From positions 434,001 to 498,000 of the forward strand of contig JAUKTV010000003.1 in the NCBI GenBank assembly GCA_030549205.1: 64,000 bases of DNA, given 5' to 3'. The translations under genes and the position numbers were made by a program. This DNA is from Apiosordaria backusii. Its lineage: Eukaryota; Ascomycota; Sordariomycetes; Sordariales; Lasiosphaeriaceae. Each line of letters begins with the position of its first letter. Position 1 is the stretch's first letter. This document shows, one piece after another, positions 11,223-19,945 of the stretch. The notes under the pieces were generated by a model, which was not told the origin of the DNA, made no database searches, and saw only the letters and a list, made by a program, of their open reading frames with translations.

Positions 11223-12387
11223 ATGAATAAAAACTGGAACGATCGGGCCGACAAGGACCTGTTCTTCACCATCCTCTCGGTCAAGAACATTGGCGTCATC
11301 AGCGGCAGCGAATGGACCACCATAGGCAACCACATGCGCTCCATGGGATATGGCTTCACCAATGAAGGATGCCGGTGAGTCTTTGTATTTGTGTTTCATC
11401 AATATCTGATAGCAAGAGCTGGTGACTGTTATCTGGTCCCCTTCAATGGATTGGCAATTGTTTGCTCGAGTTGAGCCGAGATGATGCCTGTTGCCGTCGC
11501 TCAGCCAGCCAGCGCCGGTTGTCAAGTTACCATTTGTGATAACGGCCATCAACCCGGGAATGCATGACACGATATCCGTCTCTTCTTTGATGCTTTCCCT
11601 TTGTGCCATCAAATCTAACACTCTCATCCCAGCCAACACTTCCAAGGCCTCCGTCGTGCCCAGAACAAGGCCGATACCAGCACTGCCAGCGCCGACAACA
11701 GTCCTAGGAAGATTGATCCCACCTTGAACCCCATCACACGAAGACCCGGGCCCGGCCGAGGCCGCCCGAGGAAGAACCCCGCTCCACCAACTGCTGCCGA
11801 TCATGCCGCCGCCGCCGCTGCAGTTGCCGCTGCCGGAGTTCCAGGACAAGTCCCCGGTGTGGCTCCCGGTGTAGCTCCCGGTGTAGCCCCCGGCGTGGGC
11901 CCTGGCCCTGTGCAAAGTGCGGCTCCTGGTCCTTCAGGTGTGCCTCCTGTTGCCGGCGCCCCTCTTACGCCCCAACAGATTACCAGCGTCCCTGTGCCCG
12001 TCATCCCCGGCATGCCTGCCCCTCCCGGTGTTCCTATGCATCCAATGTATGCTCAAAACGTTCCGGCCCCAGGACAAACGCCAGTTTGCCCACCGTCCCG
12101 CCCAATAAATACCGGCGGCGCGCCTCCAGCCCAGATGACCTCTCCTGATGATCTTGCCGTGGACCCTAGCCTGGAGGACGACTCGGATGAGCATGCTGCT
12201 AAAAGACCGAGACTCGATGATTCGCAAAGTGGCTCTTTGGATGATGAAGCTATGATGAATGCCCTATCAGCACATAATGAGCCGACACCAGGGGACTATG
12301 GTCAGGAGTGAGTGCTTACCTTTTCTATCTACTTTTACACTGGTACTGACACATGTTTTCAGTTTTGGCGCTTATGGTGAGGCTTGA
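11223..12387 (+). CDS. Single-cassette W-domain/AT-hook protein (paralogue of the cassette locus)
   Basis: Three exons: 11223-11374, 11633-12307 and 12363-12387, giving 283 residues. Exon 1 starts at ATG (CACCATG context) and encodes the variable-type domain: NWNDRADKDLFFTIL, then MRSMGYGFTNEGCR. It ends at donor CG|GTGAGT in phase 2. The acceptor CTCATCCCAG at 11623-11632 opens exon 2 with QHFQGLRRAQ, completing the helix. Exon 2 then has a clear AT-hook (PGRGRPRK), an Ala-rich run, Pro/Gly/Val repeats (PGVAPGVAPGV) and an acidic stretch near KRPRLDD. The last donor overlaps an in-frame TGA: without splicing the protein ends at QE, and with splicing it gains DFGAYGEA. Exon phases match the cassette locus 600 bp downstream, so the two probably arose by duplication. 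The AT-hook supports DNA or chromatin binding; the specific role is unknown. Confidence 0.7.
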
Positions 12388-12976
12388 TGTGTCTGTGAGA
12401 TGTTATATCAGAATTTGGTGTTTTCTTGGTCCTGGAAAATCGGGGTTGACTGGGGTTTCGCTTCGAGTGTTTCAAAGATACCGACTCTATAATATATTAT
12501 AATGGCGCATGAGGATCGCAAGGGCGCTATAGGAGAAGTCTATAAACCTTTCATTAGCTGGTTAATATCGATGTTTTTCGTATTAGCAATACCAGGTAAT
12601 TTTGTCTGCATTGCAGTGCCGTTGACCGCTTGCTCTACTTGCCCTGGCCCAGCCCTCGGCGATGCCGACGACGACGACGTGTCCCGGATGGCCTAAGAGA
12701 GGCTGTTTGTTCCTGCCCTCAAGCTCGCAGTTGCCTTATGAGAATAGTTAGGCAATAGGACTCGCCGAAAGTAAATAAAACCTTGATCTTAAGGACTGAT
12801 CCTGGCTAGGCAACGCTCTCATCACTCGTCGTGTGAAAGGCTGATCGCCGTCCATCTCGATAGATATTCAACCCCACACTGGCACCTCAGCCTCCCATCC
12901 TCTCTTCATACCACAACCACAACCACTCCGCTGACATCGCCACACCGACAACATAACGATTATCAACACTGTCAAG
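12388..12976. other. Short intergenic region before the cassette locus
   Basis: About 590 bp holding the 3' end of the single-cassette gene and the putative promoter and 5' leader of cassette 1. The sequence just before the ATG (AACACTGTCAAGATGG) looks like a fungal leader. A short open frame at 12502-12696 has no coding features. Confidence 0.5.
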
Positions 12977-13170
12977 ATGGCCGACAAGAAGCAACCCGAG
13001 AAGACTGTCGAGAAGGGCATGAGCAAGTGGAATAACGAGAGCCACGAGGCCTTGATCATTGCCCTTAGCAACGTTCTGGCTGCTGAGGGTGTCAGCACGG
13101 CCAACCGCAAGGACATTGTCACCGACACTATGACCCGTATGGGGCAGCCCTTTACCTGGGAGGCGATTCG
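12977..13170 (+). CDS. Cassette 1 (variable first exon)
   Basis: Starts ATGGCCGACAAG after a CAAG leader. It encodes MADKKQPEKTVEKGMSKW, then NESHEALIIALSNVLAAEG and, after further residues, TRMGQPFTWEAIR. It has a longer N-terminal lead than the other cassettes. It ends CG|GTACGT, phase 2 (194 nt). Joined to 15274 it would give 181 residues across a 2.1-kb intron, very long for this genome. Confidence 0.6.
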
Positions 13171-15690
13171 GTACGTACCTTGTTTTGTGTTTTGGTGCCT
13201 CTCCGTACTCTCGGCCTGGCAACCGCGCGGGGCAAGTGCCTATTCCAAAAACCCCAGTTGGCTAGTGGCCACCAAATCCCTCTTGTTGTTGAGTCGCTTT
13301 CCCTTCGCACATCGACTTCACCACCTCTTGCGACTTGCGACTCTGCCGAACAACTTGAAAAAAACAACAAACACAAACAACACAACACAACTCCAACACC
13401 AATTGTCAAGATGGTTCGCTGGAATGAGCAGTCCAATGTGGACCTTCTCTCTAGCATCTATGGCATCTACAGCAAAGACATGGGCCGTGAAGTTCAGGAG
13501 GCCATTGTGGCCGAAATGAAGGGCAAAGGCCATGACGACATCAGTTGGGACAAGATTCGGTATGTTTCCATTTGTTGCTCTTTCTTATCAGGAGATTGCT
13601 CTGCCAAGTGGTGCTGCCAGCAGTCATCCCTTCCATCAAGCTCTGAGCAAGCTGCCCAGTAGTGTATTGCGTGGCTCAGCTTTCTGCCTGCTCTCTCTCT
13701 TCCCATCATCACAACACCAGTCGGACTCAGCTTGCCTTGAGCTGCCACGGCTTCCCTACAATCATCCTCGACATCTCAGCCTTGGAAATGGCAAATAGCA
13801 CAATGTCTCGTCCTGCAAAGTTCACCAATCGCTGGGAGGACATCAAAGATGATCTCTTTGAGATCATCTACCATATCCACGCTCCCTTGTCGGCCGAGCA
13901 GAAGGATGCGGTGGTCAAGGAAATGCGCTCACGTGGCTTCAACATTGGGTGGAATGGCATCCGGTACGTCATCTCAACAGGAGTGAGCAGGATATCACTG
14001 GTGAATCGATAAAGCTATCGACCCACTGTTGATTTTCTGTTGCTCCTGTCTTTCCCTTCTGACTATTTATATTTCCCGTCTCATCTTTCACGTTCCCTTT
14101 TTTCTTCCGTCCGTCCGTCAACGCTTGACGCTGCAACAACATTTCGTCCGCACACCATCACCATGTCATCCCGAGCCCCCCGAGCGCCCCGAACCCTGCA
14201 GAAGTGGGATTCGGAAACGCATACGGACATCTTGCTGGCGGTTTGCCAGCACATGAAGCCGACCAAGGTGGACTGGCAATCCATCACGGAGATTCTTCAG
14301 GTGAAGGGTTATACCTTCACTTCGGGTGCTCTTAGGTATGCATTCATCCGCTTAGTTGTCCGATTAGTCGTCGGATCACAGGCCAGAAAATGCGGGACAC
14401 TGCTGCGAGGTCATCAAGTGAAGACCTCGGCGTCGGCGTCGGCGTCGGCGTTGGCATCGGCATCGGCGGCACAATCTCCAGCTATTTATTGTCTGGTTGT
14501 CGAAATTTCACCGAACCCTTCTCTCAAACTTTGCCCGAACGACTCACACTTCCCACCGACCACCACCACACTCGTCACAACAAACACACACACTTGGAAT
14601 ACCTCACACCACATCACCATGGGTCCAGGTCGGGTTTCTTATGGAAAACCGGCCACTATCTGGGACGAGGAGGCCCACCTGACATTGCTGCAAGCGATTA
14701 TCGCGTGTGGCATCGTGAAGGCCGCCGACTGGGATGCCATCATCGACTATGTCAGTCGTCGAGGGTACAATTATACAGCCGGCGCCGCAATGTATGCGAC
14801 TCTTCCTCTCTTTCCGTTGTTCCTTCCTCCAGTTTCCCTCAACCAGGCCCGCCTGCAATTTTGCAGCCTGGCACACTTTTCACTCCTCCCCTCTTTCCCT
14901 CCACCTCATTTCCCTCCCCTCTCTTCTTTATCACTCGTCACTCAATCTCCTCCTGCAACACCACCAACTCGTAACAACACACACCTCAAGCGAGTCTCAT
15001 TCTGGGTCCATCTCCTCTCCTTTTGTCTTTTTCTGCAAGCAAAACAGCAAACATGGCCGACAAGACTCGCATGAAGTGGGATCTCCAGGCGAACCACGAC
15101 CTGCTCTACTGCATCGTCCAAGAGCTGAGCCCGTCCCAGGACCAGCTCCGAGGTGTCATGGGTCGCATGCATGAGGCCGGATACACCTGCACTCTCAAAG
15201 CCATCACGTACTTGTTGACTTAGATCGCTTCATTTTTTTGAGGATCGTTTACTGACATCACATTCTCTTATAGCCAACACCTCCAGAAGCTCCGCCGCAA
15301 GGAGAATGCCACCGCCAATGACGGTGGGGAGAGCTCTGGTGCCGGTCCGGCTGTTACCCCTGGTCCCAAGCGTGGCAAGGCCGCTCCCAAGAAGACTCCC
15401 GGTAGTAAGCGCAAGGCTATCGATAATGACTCCGACGATGAGGAGCCCGAGCACACTCCCACCAAGAAGCGCCGCGCCGTGAAGAAGGAGGTGATCCCCA
15501 AGTCCGAGCCTCGCGTGAAGGACGAGGAGGATGACGATGAGGACCACTACAGTGGTCCCCAGGCCGCCACTTCCGTGCCCTTGTCCAGCTCTGTGTAAGT
15601 ATCTTTCCAACTCTCATTGCCGCATTTGGCCAGTATTTTCCTAACCTTCGCCCCATCAGCCACACCATGGGCATTGGCTATGCCGGCTAG
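12977..15690 (+). CDS. Six-cassette alternative-first-exon locus encoding variable W-domain proteins
   Basis: Six short exons (12977-13170, 13411-13559, 13788-13963, 14163-14335, 14619-14791, 15053-15207) each start with ATG in good context and encode a variant of one ~50-residue domain. The pattern is W-N/D/E, D-L-L/F, I/V, then G-Y/F and W/A-I-R. Each ends in a phase-2 donor (GTACGT, GTATGT, GTACGT, GTATGC, GTATGC, GTACTT). The only convincing acceptor is TTATAG at 15273 with branch TACTGAC (15250-15256). It opens a shared exon (15274-15594) starting QHLQKLRRKE, followed by a small last exon (15660-15690). Any cassette joined to the shared exons gives an open protein of 166-181 residues. 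I infer alternative promoters and first exons with a constant basic/acidic tail. The domain resembles Myb/SANT-like helix-turn-helix folds, so nuclear DNA binding is likely but unproven. The alternative is that upstream cassettes are unused duplicates. Confidence 0.65.
13411..13559 (+). CDS. Cassette 2 (variable first exon)
   Basis: ATGG after a CA-rich leader (CACAACACAACTCC). It encodes MVRWNEQSNVDLLSSIYGIY and later MKGKGHDDISWDKIR. Donor CG|GTATGT, phase 2 (149 nt, the shortest cassette). The AAG directly before the ATG cannot serve as an acceptor in frame with cassette 1, because the phases do not match. This supports an independent start. Confidence 0.6.
13788..13963 (+). CDS. Cassette 3 (variable first exon)
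   Basis: The first ATG is at 13788 and a second in-frame ATG at 13803. It encodes NRWEDIKDDLFEIIYHIHA and later KEMRSRGFNIGWNGIR. Donor CG|GTACGT, phase 2 (176 nt). Spliced to the shared exon it would make 175 residues. Confidence 0.6.
14063..14070 (+). promoter_or_regulatory. CTATTTAT element upstream of cassette 4
   Basis: CTATTTAT followed by ATTT, 100 bp before the cassette 4 ATG, and followed by a pyrimidine-rich stretch. The same eight bases precede cassette 5. It could be a TATA-like core promoter element; this is inference from position and recurrence. Confidence 0.35.
14163..14335 (+). CDS. Cassette 4 (variable first exon)
   Basis: Start context CATCACCATG. It encodes RTLQKWDSETHTDILLAV, then DWQSITEIL and KGYTFTSGAL. 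Donor AG|GTATGC, phase 2 (173 nt); joined to 15274 the junction codon becomes AGC (Ser) rather than Arg. Of the six, cassettes 4 and 5 have the clearest Myb/SANT spacing (a DW between helices 1 and 2). Confidence 0.6.
14427..14470 (+). repeat. GGCGTC/GGCATC hexanucleotide repeat
   Basis: Seven or so units of GGCGTC, drifting to GGCATC, between cassette 4 and the promoter region of cassette 5. Because the unit is six bases, the reading frame of cassette 4 stays open through it. Confidence 0.75.
14482..14489 (+). promoter_or_regulatory. CTATTTAT element upstream of cassette 5
   Basis: Identical to the eight bases at 14063-14070 and placed 137 bp before the cassette 5 ATG. Possible core promoter element, inferred only from recurrence. 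Confidence 0.35.
14619..14791 (+). CDS. Cassette 5 (variable first exon)
   Basis: Start context CATCACCATGGG, nearly identical to that of cassette 4. It encodes ATIWDEEAHLTLLQAIIA, then ADWDAIIDYVSRRGYNYTAG. Donor AT|GTATGC, phase 2 (173 nt); the junction codon would be ATC (Ile). It lies in the same frame as cassette 4, with no stop between them, so unspliced read-through would also be open. Confidence 0.6.
15053..15207 (+). CDS. Cassette 6 (variable first exon, adjacent to the constant exon)
   Basis: Leader AGCAAACATGG. It encodes MADKTRMKWDLQANHDLLYC and then MHEAGYTCTLKAI. Donor AC|GTACTT, phase 2 (155 nt). It is only 66 bp from the shared acceptor, a normal intron length, so this is the cassette most certain to be spliced to the constant exon (168 residues; junction codon ACC, Thr). 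Confidence 0.7.
15274..15690 (+). CDS. Constant exons of the cassette locus
   Basis: Exon 15274-15594 opens with the bases completing a phase-2 codon and reads QHLQKLRRKE, homologous to QHFQGLRRAQ in the gene at 11223. It continues with Gly/Ala/Pro sequence, Lys-rich patches (KRGKAAPKKTPGSKRK, TKKRRAVKKE) that could be nuclear localisation signals, and an acidic run (KDEEDDDEDH). The final donor GT|GTAAGT overlaps an in-frame TAA at 15596-15598. Splicing to 15660 adds HTMGIGYAG before TAG 15688-15690. Confidence 0.7.
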
Positions 15691-18600
15691 TCGTGCCCAC
15701 ACTCGCCGCGACATCAACGTCACCTTTCTCGCGATAAGTTTTGCTTTTGCACATCACTCAACTTCCCTCATCACCCTCTTTCTTTTTCTACTCTTCCTTC
15801 CTCTTCTATGCTTGGGATTGGATCTGGAGAATATGGCAAGGGTTATATAACGGCATGGACTGGGGTTTTTCTTTCATGGAGTTTGGGGATCTTTCGGTAA
15901 TCATCTGCATGGAAAGGGCGTCAACGGTATTTGCTTTACTTCCCTCGCTACTCTTCGACATGGTTTACTCGCCAACCAAGTGAGTTAAATATATGGGAGG
16001 AGAAAAGGAGTTCTGGTTTGGGAGTTTATGGATTTGCAGCGCTTGCATTTGGGGGTGTTTAAGGATAGGGGAGTCATATCGCAATCCAGGGACGTTTTAC
16101 TTTATTACTTTATCTTCTGCTGTGATTTCCAATGTGTGACATGGTCTTGTATGTGCTGTCCATGATAATCTCGAGATGAAATTGAGGCCAACTTTAGGTC
16201 GGTTGGACGGCTGTCGAGTCCAACTCGAGGCGTTCTCGAGGCATCCAAAACAGTGATGTCACTTCTTGCACCGTCACCGCTGTTCTTTACTTGGTCTTTA
16301 TATATGTCTATGTACTTCCTTGAAGATATTCGATCCCTGTGTCTTTATGCTTTATATCAGCAGGGCTCGCGCTCGGGAAGAGTTGGGGTTGAGGTTGCTT
16401 GGAGTATTGGTGGAGCGCGAGCCAACATCTGTACATTTATTCCCCGGAGTGGAATTTTCTCGCTGGCAGAGCACCGGCCAAGTCCAAGTCCAAGCTCACA
16501 ACCAGGCGCTACCATCAATGATTGGAACTCTGTTTTCGACTGATGCTCGCATTTTTTCTGTGTTGCTTTCATGGCGGCGTCGCTGCTTGCTATGCGGTCA
16601 CTACGGCCGTCCTCTGGACTGATTCTGAGCTTCCCCGCAAGAAGCTCGGTGGGGAAGACATGGGGGGGGGGGTTAGGGGATTTTGCTATTTTTTCCCAGA
16701 CAGGGAGTATGACTTCTTGTCAGCATCATCGGCTCCGACCACGAACATACCCATAAGTACATCTCCTCAACGCTAGGAAGGACATAGACTGATGACTCTG
16801 GAGAAGCAGTTCCATCCATTTCGGACCATCCTGATATTGATGATACACTCTCGAACCCCTCACCTATTTCCCCTTAATCCCCATCGACAACGGGCCACGG
16901 TAGCTTATGCCTCTCTCCATCCAACATCCCAGCGACGTTCACCCGCTTTCCACAAGGTGCTTCTTCCCACGAACAGCAATACCAACATGCCAGGATCCGT
17001 CCCCCAGCTGCCTGGGATCTGGACCGGACATCCTTGGATCAGGTATATACTTAACCACCCAACTATCCACGCCCCCCCCCCCGCCCCACCTCTCCGCCCC
17101 CTCCACTTTCACCAAATCGTCGATACCTGGTAAGATACCTCACCCGCCCAAGCGCCAGCACACAAGACCCTATACCGCCCACCTCGAGATTCACGCCAAC
17201 AACGTACTGCCTCAATACCACTTACAAGGGTTCAAGAAGCTCCACACCGTCAAGAGGTTCCGTTCCGTTCTTTTGACGGGTTGGACTTTCATTTTGCCTC
17301 CCACACGACCCTTCAAAATGGTATCCCACTGCCCGCCCGCCCGCGTGCCAGCACGCTCTGCCCGCACGCCCCCCAGTCGCCGTCAATGCCGTCAATGCCC
17401 CCAGGGACAGGAAGATTGTCCCCCCTCTGGCGTGTGCTGCCCCCCTTCTCCAAAAAGGGAGCTTCAGCTTTACTTCCTGCCTGTCTCCTCTCGTGACAGT
17501 GGCATGTTCTTGGGGAGGAGAGGACAGGAAAGGGAGATGGCTGTTGGGGTATGGGATTGGGACGCACGAAGGACTGGCTGATGGGCAGGATGATATTGCT
17601 TTGCTCTCAGTCGCTTGTGTTATGGTACCTTGAGGTTGTCATGCTGAGTTAGTTGGGGTATTTACCTCTTGAGTGGAAAATGTGAGGAGTGTATTTTCTT
17701 TATTGTGGGGATTTTCTTGGTTGAAAGTCCGCGAGGTAAGGTGGGTCGGCCAGTTCCGGGCTTACCGCAAAACGCTCAGGTTCTTCGTGTCTGAACAAGT
17801 TGATGGTAATGTTCAAATTCTCATCTCCGGGCCGCTTGAACGCAAACTCGTCAAAATCGGCAATTGCGGGGAGATTTTGTGCTCCCGAGGGGAGGGGGGG
17901 CGGCTGGGTGGATTTGTATGGGGTTTTGGGGTTTTTTAAAGGGGTTTGGGGGTGTTCTTTAGGGATGGGACTTACTGGGGACGGGTATAATGTGACAGGC
18001 GTGAGAGAAACGTGTATGCTGCATATGTAGGTTGTAAGGGAAGGTAAGATCTGACAGGCGCTGGCACTCATGATATAAGGGCATCTGCGCCAAGACAAGT
18101 CACAGCTATGCCCCGGGATCGTTGCTGTCTTGGTCGGATATGTCTGTGAGGAAACTGCGTAAAATCTGTTGTAGGTCTTTTGGGGTAGACAGGCGACATT
18201 TTAACAATGCTAAATATCATCTCTAAGATGTGGCTATTACAAAACAATATATGTCGAAGCCTTTAAATTGAACTGGACAGCTCTGGTCAATTTGTGATCG
18301 TTATCACTCGAGCAGCAAGTCTTGTCCAATTACCCTTGTTTCTTTTTGCTGATTACCCCCTGACTTCTTGGCCGTTAACTCTTGACTTTTCCTGTCTGTT
18401 TAGCAAACTGGTAAGATGGTATTGAAAAGGCTTGGCCAAGAACACATTGGGTGTTCAGTATTACAGAGTTATTCTTGAGGAGCACTGGACGTCGCTTCAC
18501 AGAGGACATTAAACAGATCGAGGCGATGATACCTTGGTTTTTATGGCCATTAAAGTCAGGCCCCACCTCCAAAACCCAGGCTTTTTTTGTTTATATCTTC

Positions 18601-18895
18601 TCATTCTCTGCCTTGGCCTTGGCCATTTGAGCCTTGAACTCTTCTAGTGCGTGAAAACAGGAACGTTCGCTACCCGTAGGGCCTGCCAGTGGTATCATGT
18701 CTTGGAAGCTCCCGGTTCTTATCCCTAAAAAGCGCCTTGCACATAACAGTCCGTAGACTCCAACAGCTCCATAATCCCTTCCCTGACTTACGGCACAACC
18801 AGAATGATATGTACCTAGCTAGCAGATACCGGAGACTACCTAATCACTCCTATCAGACCTCGCGAGCCTCCCTATTGCCCAAAGCTTTACAGACA
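15691..18895. other. Intergenic region, no supported gene
   Basis: 3.2 kb following the cassette locus. Frames at 16907-17581 and 17281-17496 are Pro/Arg-rich and driven by C-rich composition. An ATG at 16987 followed by a possible donor near 17040 superficially resembles a cassette, but the encoded peptide lacks the domain. Confidence 0.4.
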
Positions 18896-19945
18896 TCACC
18901 GCAAACACACAATGGCCAAGGCGTTCAACCAGCCATCCAACTCCCGCCAGAGATCCTCCTCCCTCTCCCTCATCCGTTGCCTGAATACCTCTTCAACATC
19001 TTCCTCCCAGTCATTAAGAACCAAAACCCAAAGCACCTCACGTAACCTGAATTCCTTCGGCCCCTTCCACATAAAAACTGCCGCCTCCGGCCCTAGCCCT
19101 TCTGCCACGCGATCAGCCTTCTCAAAGGCCGCCTGTATACTTTCATCCTCCAAGTCATTTGGGCCCTCTTCAGCCAACCAATCAATCGCCCCCGCCCGTA
19201 CGAGCACATCCTCCACGTCATAACCCTTACGCAAAATCATCTTCATATCCTCCCCTTCCAGAATCAGAGGTTCCTCATTTTCGAGATTCCCTTCCCAAGC
19301 AAGATAAGCAGCGACTATCCTTTCCTTAGCAGCCGCCAAATCCCGCCTTGGAATGAAATGAGGAATTTCACCCGGTATGCGGAACATGAAGTCGTGGTCT
19401 TGCCACAGGAAGCACACCCAGTCGTAGAGCTCGATTACGTCGTCGATGCGATCACAGAACCAAAATAGGGCTGCGTTGAGAATGACACCCCAGATGGTGT
19501 AGCCTTGGGCAATGAGGCGATAGATGGGTGCGGGGATCATGGCAATGAGGGGTTCTAGTGTGTCTTCTGTTTCTTCTTGGTCTCCGAGTGTCCCAGCGAA
19601 GACGAATGCAAGAGTGGGGATAGTAGTGATGATACTGATGATCAGAAGCGTGATGGTAGCTTTGGCCCCGACGGTTTCGAGAGCAAACGTGATCATTCCG
19701 ATGGTGACACATCCGATGCTGACGATGGCGAGGGAGAGGGAGAGGAAGATGGAGATGAAGATGGCGAGGAAGTCAATTGATTGCGGCGTGTCAATGCCGT
19801 GATCACTATGAGACTCTCCCGTGGATGAGAGGTTCCCGGGCGCGTCGGAGCCGCTGTCGGAATTGCTGTCGTCCGTGTTCTCGCCGCCATGACCGTTACT
19901 TTTCTCCGCCGAAAGGAGGCGCTCTTTGATATCGACCGAGACCAT
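18896..19945 (-). CDS. Predicted three-pass membrane protein, function unknown
   Basis: Intronless frame of 349 residues read leftwards from the ATG at 19945 (MVSVDIKERLLSAEK). The first ~55 residues are polar, Ser/Asp/Gly-rich and probably disordered. Three hydrophobic segments follow at about 57-88 (FLAIFISIFLSLSLAIVSIG), 95-120 (ITLLIISIITTIPTLAFVFA) and 143-166 (GYTIWGVILNAALFWF). The remaining ~180 residues are soluble, acidic and helical, with repeated Glu/Asp/Arg patterns (for example DWEEDVEEVFRQRMREREED). I recognise no family. A leading membrane anchor with a large hydrophilic C-terminal domain is what the sequence shows. Its position among Myb-like genes gives no clue to function. 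Confidence 0.6.
   Translation of the reverse strand: MVSVDIKERLLSAEKSNGHGGENTDDSNSDSGSDAPGNLSSTGESHSDHGIDTPQSIDFLAIFISIFLSLSLAIVSIGCVTIGMITFALETVGAKATITLLIISIITTIPTLAFVFAGTLGDQEETEDTLEPLIAMIPAPIYRLIAQGYTIWGVILNAALFWFCDRIDDVIELYDWVCFLWQDHDFMFRIPGEIPHFIPRRDLAAAKERIVAAYLAWEGNLENEEPLILEGEDMKMILRKGYDVEDVLVRAGAIDWLAEEGPNDLEDESIQAAFEKADRVAEGLGPEAAVFMWKGPKEFRLREVLWVLVLNDWEEDVEEVFRQRMREREEDLWRELDGWLNALAIVCLR

Noticed and set aside
12502..12696. Additional cassette upstream of cassette 1
   Set aside because: The open frame (MAHEDRKGAIGEVYK...) has no domain resemblance and no phase-2 donor at its end.
16987..17050. Seventh cassette-like exon (ATG followed by a possible donor)
   Set aside because: The peptide MPGSVPQLPGIWTGHPWIR lacks the W...DLL...GY pattern and no acceptor exon with the QHLQKLRR start follows.
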